Counted from the stretch's first letter, positions 53,518 to 63,142 are shown. The stretch is 64,000 bases of DNA from Lacrimispora sp. 210928-DFI.3.58 (GCF_020554865.1 NZ_JAJCIC010000011.1:1-64000); one strand, 5' to 3'. Notes: generated by a model not told the origin, from the sequence alone. Numbers and translations: made by a program.

Positions 53518-54177
53518 CTAGCGGTAATAATCCAGCTTCTTTTCCAGCCATTCCATGGCAACTGCAACGATCAGGTTAAATATATAGTAGAACAGGCCTG
53601 CTGCCACAAAGGGCATCATGCTTGTCTGAGAAGATGCCAGGCTTTTTGCCATGGAGAACATTTCCGCAACGCTTAGGGTAAATGCCAGGGAGGTATCCTT
53701 TACAAGGGTGATGACCTCATTTGTGACAGAGGGCAGAATGCGCTTTATCACCTGTGGAAGGATGATCTTAAAAAAGGTCTGGAACCTGCTGTAGCCCAGG
53801 ATCTTGGCAGCCTCATACTGGCCTGCCGGCATGGACTGGATCCCGCTCCTGTATATCTCTGCAAAGTATGCCGCATAGTTAATGACAAAGCCGATCATGG
53901 CAGCCCATATGCGGTAGCCGTTGCCCAGCTTCAGTCCAAAAAGATAATAAGGGCCGAAATAGACCACCATCAGCTGGAGCATAAGAGGTGTTCCTCTCAT
54001 AATTGATATATAGACCTTTACCACTGACTGGAGGAACCTGTTTTTTGACATGCGTCCAAAGGCCACAATAAGGCCCAATGGCAGCGAAAAAACCAGGGTG
54101 ACCATAAATATCTGTATGCTCGTCCCCATTCCCCCTGCCAGCTGTATCACCATCTGCTGGATCGTCATTTTACCCAT
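53518..54177 (-). CDS. Polar amino-acid ABC transporter permease
   Basis: 219 residues with five hydrophobic helices, in the HisM/GlnP family. The inner-membrane loop motif EAAKILGYSRFQTFFKIILPQVIKRILP contains the EAA sequence that contacts the ATPase, and RGTPLMLQLMVVYFGPYY lies in the usual N-terminal half. It is probably a homodimer, since only one permease gene is present. Confidence 0.93.
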   Translation of the reverse strand: MGKMTIQQMVIQLAGGMGTSIQIFMVTLVFSLPLGLIVAFGRMSKNRFLQSVVKVYISIMRGTPLMLQLMVVYFGPYYLFGLKLGNGYRIWAAMIGFVINYAAYFAEIYRSGIQSMPAGQYEAAKILGYSRFQTFFKIILPQVIKRILPSVTNEVITLVKDTSLAFTLSVAEMFSMAKSLASSQTSMMPFVAAGLFYYIFNLIVAVAMEWLEKKLDYYR

Positions 54178-54220
54178 TTCTTCTTACCTGCTTTCACATT
54201 TGCTTATCCTGAAAACACCG

Positions 54221-54295
54221 AAAGCCGCTTAGGCAATCACCTGCCTGGCGGCTTTTCCAAGGCGCCGGAAGCCCAGTCGGCCCAATTCCGGCGCC
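54221..54295. terminator. Two stacked hairpins between binding protein and permease genes
   Basis: First stem: AAAGCCGC (54221-54228) with GCGGCTTT (54248-54255) and AGGCA (54231-54235) with TGCCT (54242-54246). Second stem: a perfect 10-bp GGCGCCGGAA (54261-54270) with TTCCGGCGCC (54286-54295). They probably lower permease/ATPase expression relative to the binding protein. Confidence 0.6.
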
Positions 54296-54349
54296 ATTGC
54301 ACGGCTGCATAGACAACCATACTTCCATTTCGCTGCACTTCTTCCTGCT

Positions 54350-55231
54350 TTACTTTCCGATGGTTGTAACGTCCTCGCCGAACCACTTCTCGGAGATCGT
54401 CTTTAAGGTTCCGTCTGCTGCCATCTCCTCTAAGGCTGCCTGGACCTTATCTCTCAATTCCTCGTTGCCCTTCTTAAAGCCAACTCCGTACTCCTCTGCG
54501 GAAAGGGAATCCTCCAGAATGGTAAAGTCTGCATTTCTCTGCTGGATCTGATAGCCTGCTACGATCACGTCCATGGCAATGGCATCCACTGCCCCCTGCT
54601 CCAGGTCCATAAAGGCTGTGTTGTAATCGGCTGTGGTAAGGAGCTCCTTAAAGCTTCCTGTCAGCTCCGGCACTTCCTTCAGTGCTGCCTCAGCAGAGGA
54701 ATCCGCCTGAACCTCTACTACCTTTCCTGCCAAGTCTGCCTGACCGGCAATACCGGAATCATTAGCCACTACAAATACCTGGGTATTTGCCATATAGGGC
54801 TCTGTCCATGTATAATCATCCTCACGGCCGGTAATGGTAAAGCCGTTCCAGATACAGTCAATGTTTCCTGCCTCTAATTCCATATCCTTTGCATCCCAGG
54901 CAATGGGCTGAGGCTTATACTCCAGACCCAGACGCTTCGCGGTCTCCTGAGCCAGCTCCAGATCAAAGCCTGTGAACTCACCATCATTTCCCACAAAGCC
55001 CATGGGCGGGAAATCCTGGTCAAAGCCTACGATGAAGGTGCCGCCTGTGCTCTCTGCTGCAGCTGTCTCCTCTTCTGTGGTCTCCTCCGCCTCCTCACTG
55101 GACTCGGCTGCTTCGGTTTCTGCTGCTGTGGCAGCTGGAGCTGCGGTTGTCTCTGCCGGTTTGCTCCCACAAGCTGCAAGGGATAATGCCATTACAGATG
55201 CAAGTGCTGCACATAATGCTCTTTTTTTCAT
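54350..55231 (-). CDS. Amino-acid ABC transporter substrate-binding lipoprotein
   Basis: 293 residues. The signal peptide ends at LSLAAC (Cys20), followed by an Ala/Glu/Thr linker to about residue 55. The SBP family 3 fold starts at GTFIVGFDQDFPPMGFVG; signature GFDLELAQETAKRLGLEY and the hinge motif VVEVQADSSAEAAL follow. TWTEPYMANTQVFVV lies at the binding cleft. GGAGG lies ten bases before the ATG. Glutamine, arginine, cystine or similar polar amino acids are possible; the ligand cannot be read here. Confidence 0.94.
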   Translation of the reverse strand: MKKRALCAALASVMALSLAACGSKPAETTAAPAATAAETEAAESSEEAEETTEEETAAAESTGGTFIVGFDQDFPPMGFVGNDGEFTGFDLELAQETAKRLGLEYKPQPIAWDAKDMELEAGNIDCIWNGFTITGREDDYTWTEPYMANTQVFVVANDSGIAGQADLAGKVVEVQADSSAEAALKEVPELTGSFKELLTTADYNTAFMDLEQGAVDAIAMDVIVAGYQIQQRNADFTILEDSLSAEEYGVGFKKGNEELRDKVQAALEEMAADGTLKTISEKWFGEDVTTIGK

Positions 55232-55353
55232 AATAATAGATCCTCCTCTTTCACACAATAAAATGTATGGTGTGCTTTTCATTTGGCACGTTATCATATT
55301 AGCATACTAAAGTAATTGTGTAAAGAGGAATTTTTCTTTTTACAGATAACCGA

Positions 55354-56508
55354 TCAGTTCCTATAATTTTCCCAATCGAAAAGCACATAAACGCCAGCTT
55401 CACCCTGCTGCCAGCCTGTATCCTTCCATACCATACCAACATTCATATTTTCCCAGCCATCCTCTGATATCAACCTATCATAGGCAACAACACCATTTTC
55501 CACTCGTACCCTATATTCCAGATCATCCCCTCCGGGGACATGATTGAAGGAGAAGTCAACACTCTCGCCGTTGTATAAGTATGCATCACGAAATTCTCCT
55601 TGATATCTGCTGTTATAGGTGCTTCCTGCCGGCGCATCTTCTAAATATACGGTGAGTTCTCCCTGTCCGTTTGCCAGACTGTGTGAAAACCGGCCTTTAT
55701 AATACGAATGCTGTGTATACGCTTCACTGTAAAAGACTTCTGCACAGCTGCCATAACCATTTGCATGCTGGTTGCTGACTTCACCTAAAAATACATTTCT
55801 CAAGGTAAAATTATTGGCACCATCTTCTTCCCCGTAAAGTGACATTGCTTTTCCATTCACAAAATCCACCCTGTACGCCATTCCATCCATATACAAATAC
55901 GGCATTTCTTCTTCATTATCCACCATATCGAACTGGCCGTATTCCAGCTTATTTCTCAATTCTGAAAATAACGGCTCCCCCATGATGGCCTCTGCCGCCG
56001 CTGTATCCTCACTTTCCATTGCCGCCCAAAGCCTGTCCAGATAAGCCTGTTCCTCCTCTGCCAATGGTATTCCTGCCGATGGATCAAACTCTGCTCCGCT
56101 CTCCGCCTGGGCCTCTGTCACGACGGGCGGCTGGCTTTCCACAGCTCCTGCTGTTTCCTCCGCCACAGCACTCTCCCCAGCTGTCTCTGCTGCTGCCTCC
56201 CTCACAGGCCTTCTCCCGCCTGACAGCATCACATGCACTGCAGCCACTGTGCAGAAGGACAGCGTAAGTCCATACTGCATCCGCTTCATCATCCTTCTGA
56301 AGCCCTTTTTTCTGCCATCCTCTGCCTCTGTACGATCCTGAACAGCCGCCTGCAGCCCGTCCTCTTCCCTCCCATAAAATTCCCTGGTCTGGTATATTTC
56401 ATGGCCGCGGGCGCTCTCCTCCCGGCTGCTCTGGTAAAACTCCTCTGCCCCCTGGTATATTTCCATATCCCAAAGTTCCCTTCCGCTGCCGTATTCATCT
56501 GTTCTCAT
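55354..56508 (-). CDS. Membrane protein with MORN-like repeats
   Basis: 384 residues. A charged cytoplasmic N-terminus (about 70 residues), one hydrophobic helix (MQYGLTLSFCTVAAVHVML) and an Ala/Glu-rich extracellular linker precede a C-terminal region with at least two MORN-like units (YKGRFSHSLANGQGELTVY; YQGEFRDAYLYNGESV). No catalytic motif is recognised. The ATG at 56508 has GAGG six bases upstream. An ATG at 56544 overlaps the MscS stop by eight bases (ATGAGTAA) but has no ribosome site. Possible co-translation with the channel gene upstream. Function unknown. Confidence 0.68.
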   Translation of the reverse strand: MRTDEYGSGRELWDMEIYQGAEEFYQSSREESARGHEIYQTREFYGREEDGLQAAVQDRTEAEDGRKKGFRRMMKRMQYGLTLSFCTVAAVHVMLSGGRRPVREAAAETAGESAVAEETAGAVESQPPVVTEAQAESGAEFDPSAGIPLAEEEQAYLDRLWAAMESEDTAAAEAIMGEPLFSELRNKLEYGQFDMVDNEEEMPYLYMDGMAYRVDFVNGKAMSLYGEEDGANNFTLRNVFLGEVSNQHANGYGSCAEVFYSEAYTQHSYYKGRFSHSLANGQGELTVYLEDAPAGSTYNSRYQGEFRDAYLYNGESVDFSFNHVPGGDDLEYRVRVENGVVAYDRLISEDGWENMNVGMVWKDTGWQQGEAGVYVLFDWENYRN

Positions 56509-56536
56509 ATGACGCCTCTGCCTCCGTACTCTGCCC

Positions 56537-57286
56537 TTACTCATGGGATATTTTTATATTCCTCTTCCCAAGCTCCAGGTACAGCTCACGGTTTAAAATA
56601 CGGCGGCCGGAGAAGATATCCCTTTCCTCCACATCGGCCATGAACCGCAAAAGCAGCCCCTGCTTTTTCAGCTCCTGCACACCGATATAAGCGGGTGTAT
56701 GTAAAAAGATATCCTTATGCCTTCCGTATATCTCCTCCAGAATACCCGGGAGCTGTTCCTCCACCTTTACTAAGTCCTCCTCATAGGATACTCCGATATC
56801 ACAGATCGCCCTGGAAATATCAGAGGAGAGGTTTACCATATTTTTAATGTTGGAATTATTCACGATCTTCAGATTATCGCCTGCATCCCGCACACTGATG
56901 GTCCTGATCCCGATCTTTTCCACGGAGCCGCGGTAGCCGTCCACTTCCACCACATCACCCACATTAAACTGGTTCTCAAAGATCATGAAAAGCCCTGTTA
57001 TCACATCTGCGATCAGGCTTTCCGCGCTGAAGCCTACGATCAATGCCACGATCCCTACACTGGCAAAGATCATGTTCACATCAACGCCCAAAATGCTTAA
57101 GACCCAGGTCAGGCCTACGATGAAGGTCACATACTGTATCAGGCTGTAGATCAGCGTGATCACTGTCTGGATGCGGTGGTTCTGGGCCTTGATCCTTCCC
57201 AAACCTCCCTTCACTGCGATGGTAATGATCATAAGTCCTACGATCACAATCACGACTCTGGCTGCTGCCGGTAATGCTTCAAACAT
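56537..57286 (-). CDS. mscS: Small-conductance mechanosensitive channel (MscS family)
   Basis: 249 residues, compact form with three helices, the last being the pore-lining helix (VNMIFASVGIVALIVGFSAESLIADVITGLFMI). The beta domain follows (NVGDVVEVDGYRGSVEKIGIRTISVRDAGDNLKIVNNSNI) and then an alpha/beta C-terminal domain. These channels open under turgor to release solutes. AGGAG is nine bases before the second ATG (57286), which I prefer to the ATG at 57292 only three bases from it. Confidence 0.93.
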   Translation of the reverse strand: MFEALPAAARVVIVIVGLMIITIAVKGGLGRIKAQNHRIQTVITLIYSLIQYVTFIVGLTWVLSILGVDVNMIFASVGIVALIVGFSAESLIADVITGLFMIFENQFNVGDVVEVDGYRGSVEKIGIRTISVRDAGDNLKIVNNSNIKNMVNLSSDISRAICDIGVSYEEDLVKVEEQLPGILEEIYGRHKDIFLHTPAYIGVQELKKQGLLLRFMADVEERDIFSGRRILNRELYLELGKRNIKISHE

Positions 57287-57355
57287 ACTCATATTCTCCT
57301 ATCACTTTCATTTGTTTTCCATACCCCCGGCGGACAAGGGCACTCATTTTATTTA

Positions 57356-58042
57356 TCAAAGAAATCCTTTCAGTTCTTCAAGACGCCGTATCTCATAATC
57401 CGCCCTGATCTCCCCTAAAGCAGGACGTCCCTCCGGGTTAAACCAGCAGGTCCTGCATCCCCCGTTGATCCCTCCCTGGATATCAGAGTGAAGGGAATCG
57501 CCGATCAAAAGCATGCGCGATGGATCTGCCCCAGGTATCCTTGAAAAGCAGTATTCAAAGTATTCCTTCTGGGGCTTCTGACTGCCTGCATCCTCTGAGA
57601 CAAAGATATCCTTCACATACTGGTCGAGCCCCGAAGCTGCCAGGCGCTTGTACTGGGTGGAGGAGGTGCCGTTTGTGACAATGTATAAGTCATATCTCTC
57701 CCTTAAATAAGCACAGATCTCCAGTGCACCGTCTATAAGAAAGTCCGACTTATCCAGCAGGCTGCGGTAAAGGTCCTCGGCCTCCTGGCCATCTACCGAT
57801 TTTCCCATTTCTCCAAAAAAGGTAACAAACCGCTCTGTCACCAGCTTCTCCTTTGTCACCTCTCCCCTCTCAAAGGCAGCCCAGGCCTGTTCATTGATCA
57901 CATGGTAGCGGTCCAGGCGCTCTGTGGTCGGTTCAATGCCGTAAAACCTCAGTACCTGCTCCATCCCCCGCTTTTCCGCCATATTGAAATCCATAAGGGT
58001 TCCGTCCACGTCCAAAAGCAGGACATCAAATTCCTTCCTCAT
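57356..58042 (-). CDS. HAD-family nucleotide phosphatase (YjjG-like)
   Basis: 228 residues. LLLDVDGTLMDF gives the nucleophile and acid Asp pair; a helical cap spans about 15-90; YIVTNGTSSTQYKR is motif II; the Lys of DAGSQKPQKEYFEY and the GDSLHSDIQGGINGG metal motif complete the site. YjjG-type enzymes remove phosphate from nucleotides, including non-canonical pyrimidines. The start overlaps the dihydroorotase gene by 17 bases, with GGGGAG upstream, so it is coupled to pyrimidine synthesis. Confidence 0.85.
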   Translation of the reverse strand: MRKEFDVLLLDVDGTLMDFNMAEKRGMEQVLRFYGIEPTTERLDRYHVINEQAWAAFERGEVTKEKLVTERFVTFFGEMGKSVDGQEAEDLYRSLLDKSDFLIDGALEICAYLRERYDLYIVTNGTSSTQYKRLAASGLDQYVKDIFVSEDAGSQKPQKEYFEYCFSRIPGADPSRMLLIGDSLHSDIQGGINGGCRTCWFNPEGRPALGEIRADYEIRRLEELKGFL

Positions 58043-59369
58043 GCTCCTCTCCCCTATAAACCACATTCCCTCCGCAGATGGTGTACATGACCTTTCCTGT
58101 AAGTGTTTCGCCTAAAAACGGGCTGTTGTCTGATTTTGAAGCAAAGCCCTCCACTGTCCACTGCCTGTCCGGGTCAAAGATCACAAAATCTCCAGGCCGT
58201 CCCTCCTCCAGGCATCCGCAGGAAAGCTGATAGAGACGTGCCGGGTTCAGGCTCATTTTTGCCATGAGCTCTGTCATGGTAAGATAGCCCGGCTTTACCA
58301 GGTTGGTAATGCCTAAGGCCAGCGCTGTCTCCAGCCCCAGGATGCCGCTGGGCGCCTCTGTCAAAGGTTTTTCTTTTTCCTCCCTGCTGTGGGGCGCATG
58401 GTCTGTGGCGATCATGTCAATGGTTCCGTCCTTTAAGCCCCGGATCAGCATCTGGCGGTCCTTTTCCGTCCTCAGCGGCGGGTTCATCTTTGCCAGGGTA
58501 CCATGCTCCAGCACAGCCTCCTCTGTCAGAGAGAAATGATGAGGCGTAACTTCCGCCCACACATTGGCTCCCAGCTTCTTTGCCAGGCGCACCATCTCCA
58601 CTGCATTGCCGGAGCTGATATGCTGGATATCCACCTTCGCCCCTGTGTCCAGAGCGATCATGCAGTCTCTGGCAACCAGGGAATCCTCTGCCAGAGCCGG
58701 GGAGCCGTAGATGCCAAGCTGTTCGGACACTGCGCCATGGTTGATGCCATTCTGCCTGATAAAGGTCTTGTCCTCCTCGTGGAAGCTCAGCACCGTATCC
58801 AGCCGGGCTGCCTCCTCCATAGCCTTCCTCACAAAAGCGCCGTCCATCAGCGGGATACCGTCATCCGTAAAGCCTGCTGCTCCGTGGGCCAGAAGCTCCT
58901 CCATATCTGTCAGCTCTTTCCCCTCAAAGCCTTTTGAAATGGCAGCGCAGCTTAAGACATGGATGCCTGTCTTTTTTCCCTCTTCCAGCACATATTCCAA
59001 TGTCTCTACATTGTCTCCGATAGGCTTTGTATTTGCCATGCAGACAACGGTGGTAAAGCCTCCCCTGGCGGCAGCCGCTGCCCCTGTGTGTATATCCTCC
59101 TTATAGGTAAGGCCCGGATCCCTGAAATGCACGTGGACATCCACCAGGCCCGGCGCTACCACCATGCCCCTGGCATCAATGACCTGACAGGGAAGCTCCT
59201 TTTCGTTACTGTTCGCAGCCAATATCCCGGCCTCCTCCTTACAGCCTGCCTCCCATTCTCTCCCCACAGGCTGTATCTTCCGTATAACTCCATCCTCCAC
59301 CAGCACATCTGCGGTCTCATCCCGCCCGCTGGCCGGATCGATCACACGTCCTCCTTTTATCAAAAGCAT
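58026..59369 (-). CDS. pyrC: Dihydroorotase
   Basis: 447 residues. Amidohydrolase that closes carbamoyl-aspartate to dihydroorotate in pyrimidine synthesis. Metal His pair in GLVDVHVHFRDPG (His79 and His81), LSFHEEDK and IDMIATDHAPHSREEK (catalytic Asp) are present, as is NPARLYQL near the end. A 25-residue insertion of Glu-rich sequence (about 38-62) lies in the first beta domain. The ATG at 59369 (AGAGG eight bases upstream) gives the usual MLLIKGGRV start; a TTG 21 bases earlier is possible. No other pyr genes are adjacent except the HAD phosphatase. Confidence 0.93.
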   Translation of the reverse strand: MLLIKGGRVIDPASGRDETADVLVEDGVIRKIQPVGREWEAGCKEEAGILAANSNEKELPCQVIDARGMVVAPGLVDVHVHFRDPGLTYKEDIHTGAAAAARGGFTTVVCMANTKPIGDNVETLEYVLEEGKKTGIHVLSCAAISKGFEGKELTDMEELLAHGAAGFTDDGIPLMDGAFVRKAMEEAARLDTVLSFHEEDKTFIRQNGINHGAVSEQLGIYGSPALAEDSLVARDCMIALDTGAKVDIQHISSGNAVEMVRLAKKLGANVWAEVTPHHFSLTEEAVLEHGTLAKMNPPLRTEKDRQMLIRGLKDGTIDMIATDHAPHSREEKEKPLTEAPSGILGLETALALGITNLVKPGYLTMTELMAKMSLNPARLYQLSCGCLEEGRPGDFVIFDPDRQWTVEGFASKSDNSPFLGETLTGKVMYTICGGNVVYRGEEHEEGI

Positions 59370-59399
59370 ATCCTTTTCCTCTCTTTCCAAGTTTGCCTC

Positions 59400-60104
59400 T
59401 TACACCTCAAAGCTCTCGCCCCTGCGGTGTATTTCCTTTACCCTGTCCCGATAGCCCTCGGAGCACGCAAGAGCCTTGAACCGCTCCGTCACTCCAAAGT
59501 CTTCCCAGAAATGCATGGGGAACACCACGTCCGCCCCCACCTTTCTCATAAAATCATCCATTCCCAGATAAAAATCCTTTTCCTGCCTGGGATCGATCAG
59601 CATAAAGGCCACATCGATATGGGTTCCTGCCAGCTTATCCAGCTCCTCGTGATACCTCTCGCTCATGCGCCGGTTGTCCTCCTCACGCTCTCCTTCCCAG
59701 ACCCAGTTGTTCAGATCACCTGCATGGTAAATGGTCTTTCCCTCTGCCTCGATCAAAAAGGCCACGCCCTCGTCTGTGGACCGGAATGCCTTTACCTTCA
59801 CAGTCTCTCCCATATCAAGGCTTTTTTCCTCTCCCGGCCCAATAAAGACCGTGCGTCCCAGAAGCTCCTCAGGGACCTGGCGCCTCCAGATATCATCTGA
59901 CAGAAGGTATCCTACCTTCCCGCCTTCCTCTGCCAGCCGGAAGATCTCTTTGGAAAAATGATCCCCATGGCGGTGGCTTGCCAGCACCAAAAGCGGCTTC
60001 TCCTTATCATAGTCCGGTATCTCTCCCTCAAAATAGTCAAACAAAAACACCACCTGCTCCAGCTCTGCCATAAAGCTGCTGTGATGGATATACGTAATCT
60101 TCAT
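59400..60104 (-). CDS. Metallo-beta-lactamase-fold hydrolase
   Basis: 234 residues. The metal motif is H-x-H-x-D-H at 44-49 (SHRHGDHF), with further candidate ligands at YHAGDLNNWVWEG and PMHFWEDF, as in UlaG-like proteins. Substrate unknown. GGAGG is six bases before the ATG. It lies 30 bases upstream of dihydroorotase on the same strand, so it may be in the same transcript. Confidence 0.85.
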   Translation of the reverse strand: MKITYIHHSSFMAELEQVVFLFDYFEGEIPDYDKEKPLLVLASHRHGDHFSKEIFRLAEEGGKVGYLLSDDIWRRQVPEELLGRTVFIGPGEEKSLDMGETVKVKAFRSTDEGVAFLIEAEGKTIYHAGDLNNWVWEGEREEDNRRMSERYHEELDKLAGTHIDVAFMLIDPRQEKDFYLGMDDFMRKVGADVVFPMHFWEDFGVTERFKALACSEGYRDRVKEIHRRGESFEV

Positions 60105-60154
60105 ACGGCACCTCCCTAATCTTCAATATAAGGAGTATACTATATTTTCCTCAG

Positions 60155-60208
60155 AAAAAAAAGAAGCAGGTGCGTTTGTTACAGAAACTGTCCCAATACG
60201 CACCTGCT
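60155..60208 (-). terminator. Strong terminator of the CoA-disulfide-reductase gene
   Basis: AGCAGGTGCGT (60165-60175) pairs perfectly with ACGCACCTGCT (60198-60208), and the minus strand continues with an eight-T run (complement at 60155-60162). It lies 22 bases after the stop. Confidence 0.9.
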
Positions 60209-60229
60209 GTCTTTCTATTTTTGAAGGTA

Positions 60230-61918
60230 TTACTTGTTCTCTATCTCCATCCCGCAAGCCGTGCACATCCCTGCCACAGCTGCCATGGACTTCTGATCCT
60301 TTTCCATCATTTCATAGAAACGGTAGCCGCCGCTTAAGTTCCGTGTCTTTGCCCCTGACTGCTCCAGGATCCTCTGGGCCAGGTAGCCTCTGAGGCCGAT
60401 CTGGCAGGTGATGTAGATCTCCTTCTTCAGATCCAGCTCATCTATACGGTCTCTCAAGCTGTCCAGAGGAATATTGATAAATCCTGGGATCGCTCCGTTT
60501 GCAGCCTCCTCCTCGGTACGGACATCCAGACGAATGGCATCTGCAGGGATCTTCTCGATATCTTCCACATAGAAGGGCTTCATAAGTCCCTCCAGCACAT
60601 TTCCGATCACGTAACCGGCCATGTTCACCGGATCCTTGGCCGATGAGAACGGAGGAGCATAGGCCAGCTCCATTTCCTGAAGGTCATAGGCTGTCATCTT
60701 AAAGCGGACTGCATTTGCCAGATCGTCGATCCGCTTGTCAACGCCCTTTCCTCCCACGATCTGCGCGCCCAGGATCACTCCGGTCTCCGGATCAAACAAT
60801 GTCTTTACCGTCATCATTTCGCCGCCCGGATAGTAGCCTGCCTGGGAAGCGGAGGTGGTGATCACCTTCTTATATGAACGGCCCTGGGCTGCAAGGCTCT
60901 CCTCCTTCTCTCCTGTGACAGCTACGGTCATACCGAAGAATTTCATGATGGAAGTGCCCTGGCTGCCCTTGTAGGCAGTCCTTTTGCCGCACAGATTGTC
61001 GCCCACAATGCGTCCCTGCTTGTTGGCAGGAGAAGCAAGGGGGATGAGTACCTGATTGCCGCTTACCACATGCCTGACGGAAACAGCATCTCCCAGGGCA
61101 TAGACGTCTGCCGCCGAGGTCTCCATATATTCATTTACAAGGATCTCGCCTCTCTGGCCCAGTGCAATACCGCTGTCCTTTAAAAAGCCGGTATCAGGCC
61201 GGACACCGATGCTTAAGATCACCATGTCGGCCTGTACCTTGCGGCCATCGCTTAGGATCACGCCCTCCTCGTCCATCGCCGTACAGGTCTGTCCCAAATA
61301 CAGCCCGATCCCCTGGGCCCTGATATAGTTATGTACCTCATGGGCCATATCCATATCAATGGGAGGCATTACATGGGCAGCGCCCTCTACCACCGATACC
61401 TTAAGGCCGCGCTCTGCCAGATTCTCTGCCATCTCCAGGCCAATGAAGCCGGCGCCGATGACAGCGCAGGACGCAGGCTTTTCCGCCTCTACAAAATCAT
61501 AGACTGCATAGGTATCAGGGATGCTGCGCAGGGTAAATACATGGTTATCCGCCATGCCCGGGATGGGAGGACGCACAGGGCTTGCTCCCGGTGAGAGCAC
61601 CAGCTTGTCGTAGCTCTCCTCATAGGTGTTGTCACCATTCTTTACGGTCACGCATTTTTTCTGTGTATCCACAGAAACCACTTCGTTCTTTACGCGCACA
61701 TCCACCCTGAAGCGGCTGTGAAAGCGTTCCGGTGTCTGAAGCTGCAGAGCTTCCTTATCTGTGATCACGCCGCCCACATAGTAGGGCAGGCCGCAGTTCG
61801 CGTAGGAGATATACTCTCCTCTTTCCAGCATAATGATCTCTGCGCTCTCGTCATTGCGGCGCAGACGGGCCGCTGTTCCGGCGCCTCCTGCTACCCCGCC
61901 TACAATTACAACCTTCAT
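60230..61918 (-). CDS. CoA-disulfide reductase with C-terminal rhodanese domain
   Basis: 562 residues. The N-terminal 450 residues form a FAD/NAD(P) fold: VIVGGVAGGAGTAARLRR, the single redox Cys42 in SYANCGLPY, and VYALGDAVSVRH. A rhodanese domain (about 460-540) follows, with a candidate active Cys at 505 in ITCQIGLRG, and a short tail has a CTAC pair. This architecture is known as CoADR-Rhd, which reduces CoA persulfide or disulfide and polysulfide. AAGGAG precedes the ATG. Confidence 0.93.
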   Translation of the reverse strand: MKVVIVGGVAGGAGTAARLRRNDESAEIIMLERGEYISYANCGLPYYVGGVITDKEALQLQTPERFHSRFRVDVRVKNEVVSVDTQKKCVTVKNGDNTYEESYDKLVLSPGASPVRPPIPGMADNHVFTLRSIPDTYAVYDFVEAEKPASCAVIGAGFIGLEMAENLAERGLKVSVVEGAAHVMPPIDMDMAHEVHNYIRAQGIGLYLGQTCTAMDEEGVILSDGRKVQADMVILSIGVRPDTGFLKDSGIALGQRGEILVNEYMETSAADVYALGDAVSVRHVVSGNQVLIPLASPANKQGRIVGDNLCGKRTAYKGSQGTSIMKFFGMTVAVTGEKEESLAAQGRSYKKVITTSASQAGYYPGGEMMTVKTLFDPETGVILGAQIVGGKGVDKRIDDLANAVRFKMTAYDLQEMELAYAPPFSSAKDPVNMAGYVIGNVLEGLMKPFYVEDIEKIPADAIRLDVRTEEEAANGAIPGFINIPLDSLRDRIDELDLKKEIYITCQIGLRGYLAQRILEQSGAKTRNLSGGYRFYEMMEKDQKSMAAVAGMCTACGMEIENK

Positions 61919-61957
61919 CTGTTATCTCCTTTCGTACATGCGCAGGCCCGCGTATTT

Positions 61958-63142
61958 CTACAGATAATGAGGCGTATTCGGTGTCAGTACCTCACATCCG
62001 TCCTCGGTGATCAGCACCATATCCTCGATATTGAATCCATTTACCCCGTCAATGTAGCAGGGAACCTCCATAGCCAGCACCATACCGGCCTCCAGAGGCC
62101 TTGTCTCTGTTGCGTTGATATAAGGAGCCTCAGCTGTAGCAGGGCCCATACTGATCGAATGTCCCTGATGGCCTCTCCTGTAGCAGGGGAACATCTCTTT
62201 TACATAGTCATATGCCACATGATACAGCTCGTTGATAGGCAGCCCTGGCTTTGCAGCGGCGATCATCCTTCTCTGTCCCTCATAAAGCCTGTCCTTCAGT
62301 TTCAGCAACGCCGGATCCGCATTGCCGATCACCCATGCCCTGGAGGTGTCTGTTGTATAGAAATCGAACTCTGCATTCACACCAGCGTCGAACTTTACCA
62401 CATCTCCGTCCTTGATGATTCCATCTCCCGGAAGGGTCAGGCGGGAGCCGGAGGGTCCGGTAGAGAACATGGACCACGCACTGGGCACGCAGAAGCCGGA
62501 TTTGATCACATCCTCGCGGAAGCAGCTGTTCATCTCCTGCTCTGACACGCCGATCTTTACGATCTTGCTCACCTCGGTAAAGCCGTGGTCAGCAATGCGG
62601 CACAGGTCGCGGAACATCTGGATCTCTTCCTCTGTCTTGATGCTGCGGGCATAGACAAACATATCGGAAATGTTCACAAATTCTGCCTCCGGGAATTTCT
62701 CCTTCAGCATTTGAAAATAAGGCACAGTGATGTAATCCAGCTCCACTCCGATGCGCTTGTCAGCCAGGTCGCAGTCTTTTACAAATTTTTCCAATTTGTC
62801 GTTAGAGCTTACCATGCGCTCCTTATCAGGCAGCATCACACCCTCTGCGATCTCCGGCCAGGTCTTCAGTCCCACCCAGGTGTCGTAGGGGTCTACCACA
62901 AAGCCCAGGCCGGCTGCCTTGATGCGGAAGGTGGCAGCCTCAAAGTCCATGGTGGTGATATGGGTAGGCGCCTTATCGTCAGAACGCATAACAGCCAGAG
63001 AAAAGCCGGGCTGTCTGGATACTGTATGCTGATGGCCCCCAAAACCAGTTACATAATGGAAATTCTCCGGCGAGGAAATGATTGCCCCATCAAGTCCCTT
63101 TTCACGGAGCAGTTCTTTGATTCTTGATTCCTTTGGTTTCAT
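61958..63142 (-). CDS. M24-family aminopeptidase P-like metallohydrolase
   Basis: 394 residues. An N-terminal creatinase-type domain (about 1-135) precedes the pita-bread domain. Metal ligands: KFDAGVNAEFDFYTTDTSR (two Asp), GHQGHSISMGP (His), LAMEVPCYIDG (Glu) and NIEDMVLITEDG (Glu). This class includes Xaa-Pro dipeptidases and hydrolases of amide-linked small molecules such as ectoine. It starts 80 bases after the AbgT-like transporter, which imports aminobenzoyl-glutamate-type conjugates in known cases, so it may cleave an imported dipeptide or conjugate. AAGGGG precedes the ATG. Confidence 0.87.
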   Translation of the reverse strand: MKPKESRIKELLREKGLDGAIISSPENFHYVTGFGGHQHTVSRQPGFSLAVMRSDDKAPTHITTMDFEAATFRIKAAGLGFVVDPYDTWVGLKTWPEIAEGVMLPDKERMVSSNDKLEKFVKDCDLADKRIGVELDYITVPYFQMLKEKFPEAEFVNISDMFVYARSIKTEEEIQMFRDLCRIADHGFTEVSKIVKIGVSEQEMNSCFREDVIKSGFCVPSAWSMFSTGPSGSRLTLPGDGIIKDGDVVKFDAGVNAEFDFYTTDTSRAWVIGNADPALLKLKDRLYEGQRRMIAAAKPGLPINELYHVAYDYVKEMFPCYRRGHQGHSISMGPATAEAPYINATETRPLEAGMVLAMEVPCYIDGVNGFNIEDMVLITEDGCEVLTPNTPHYL

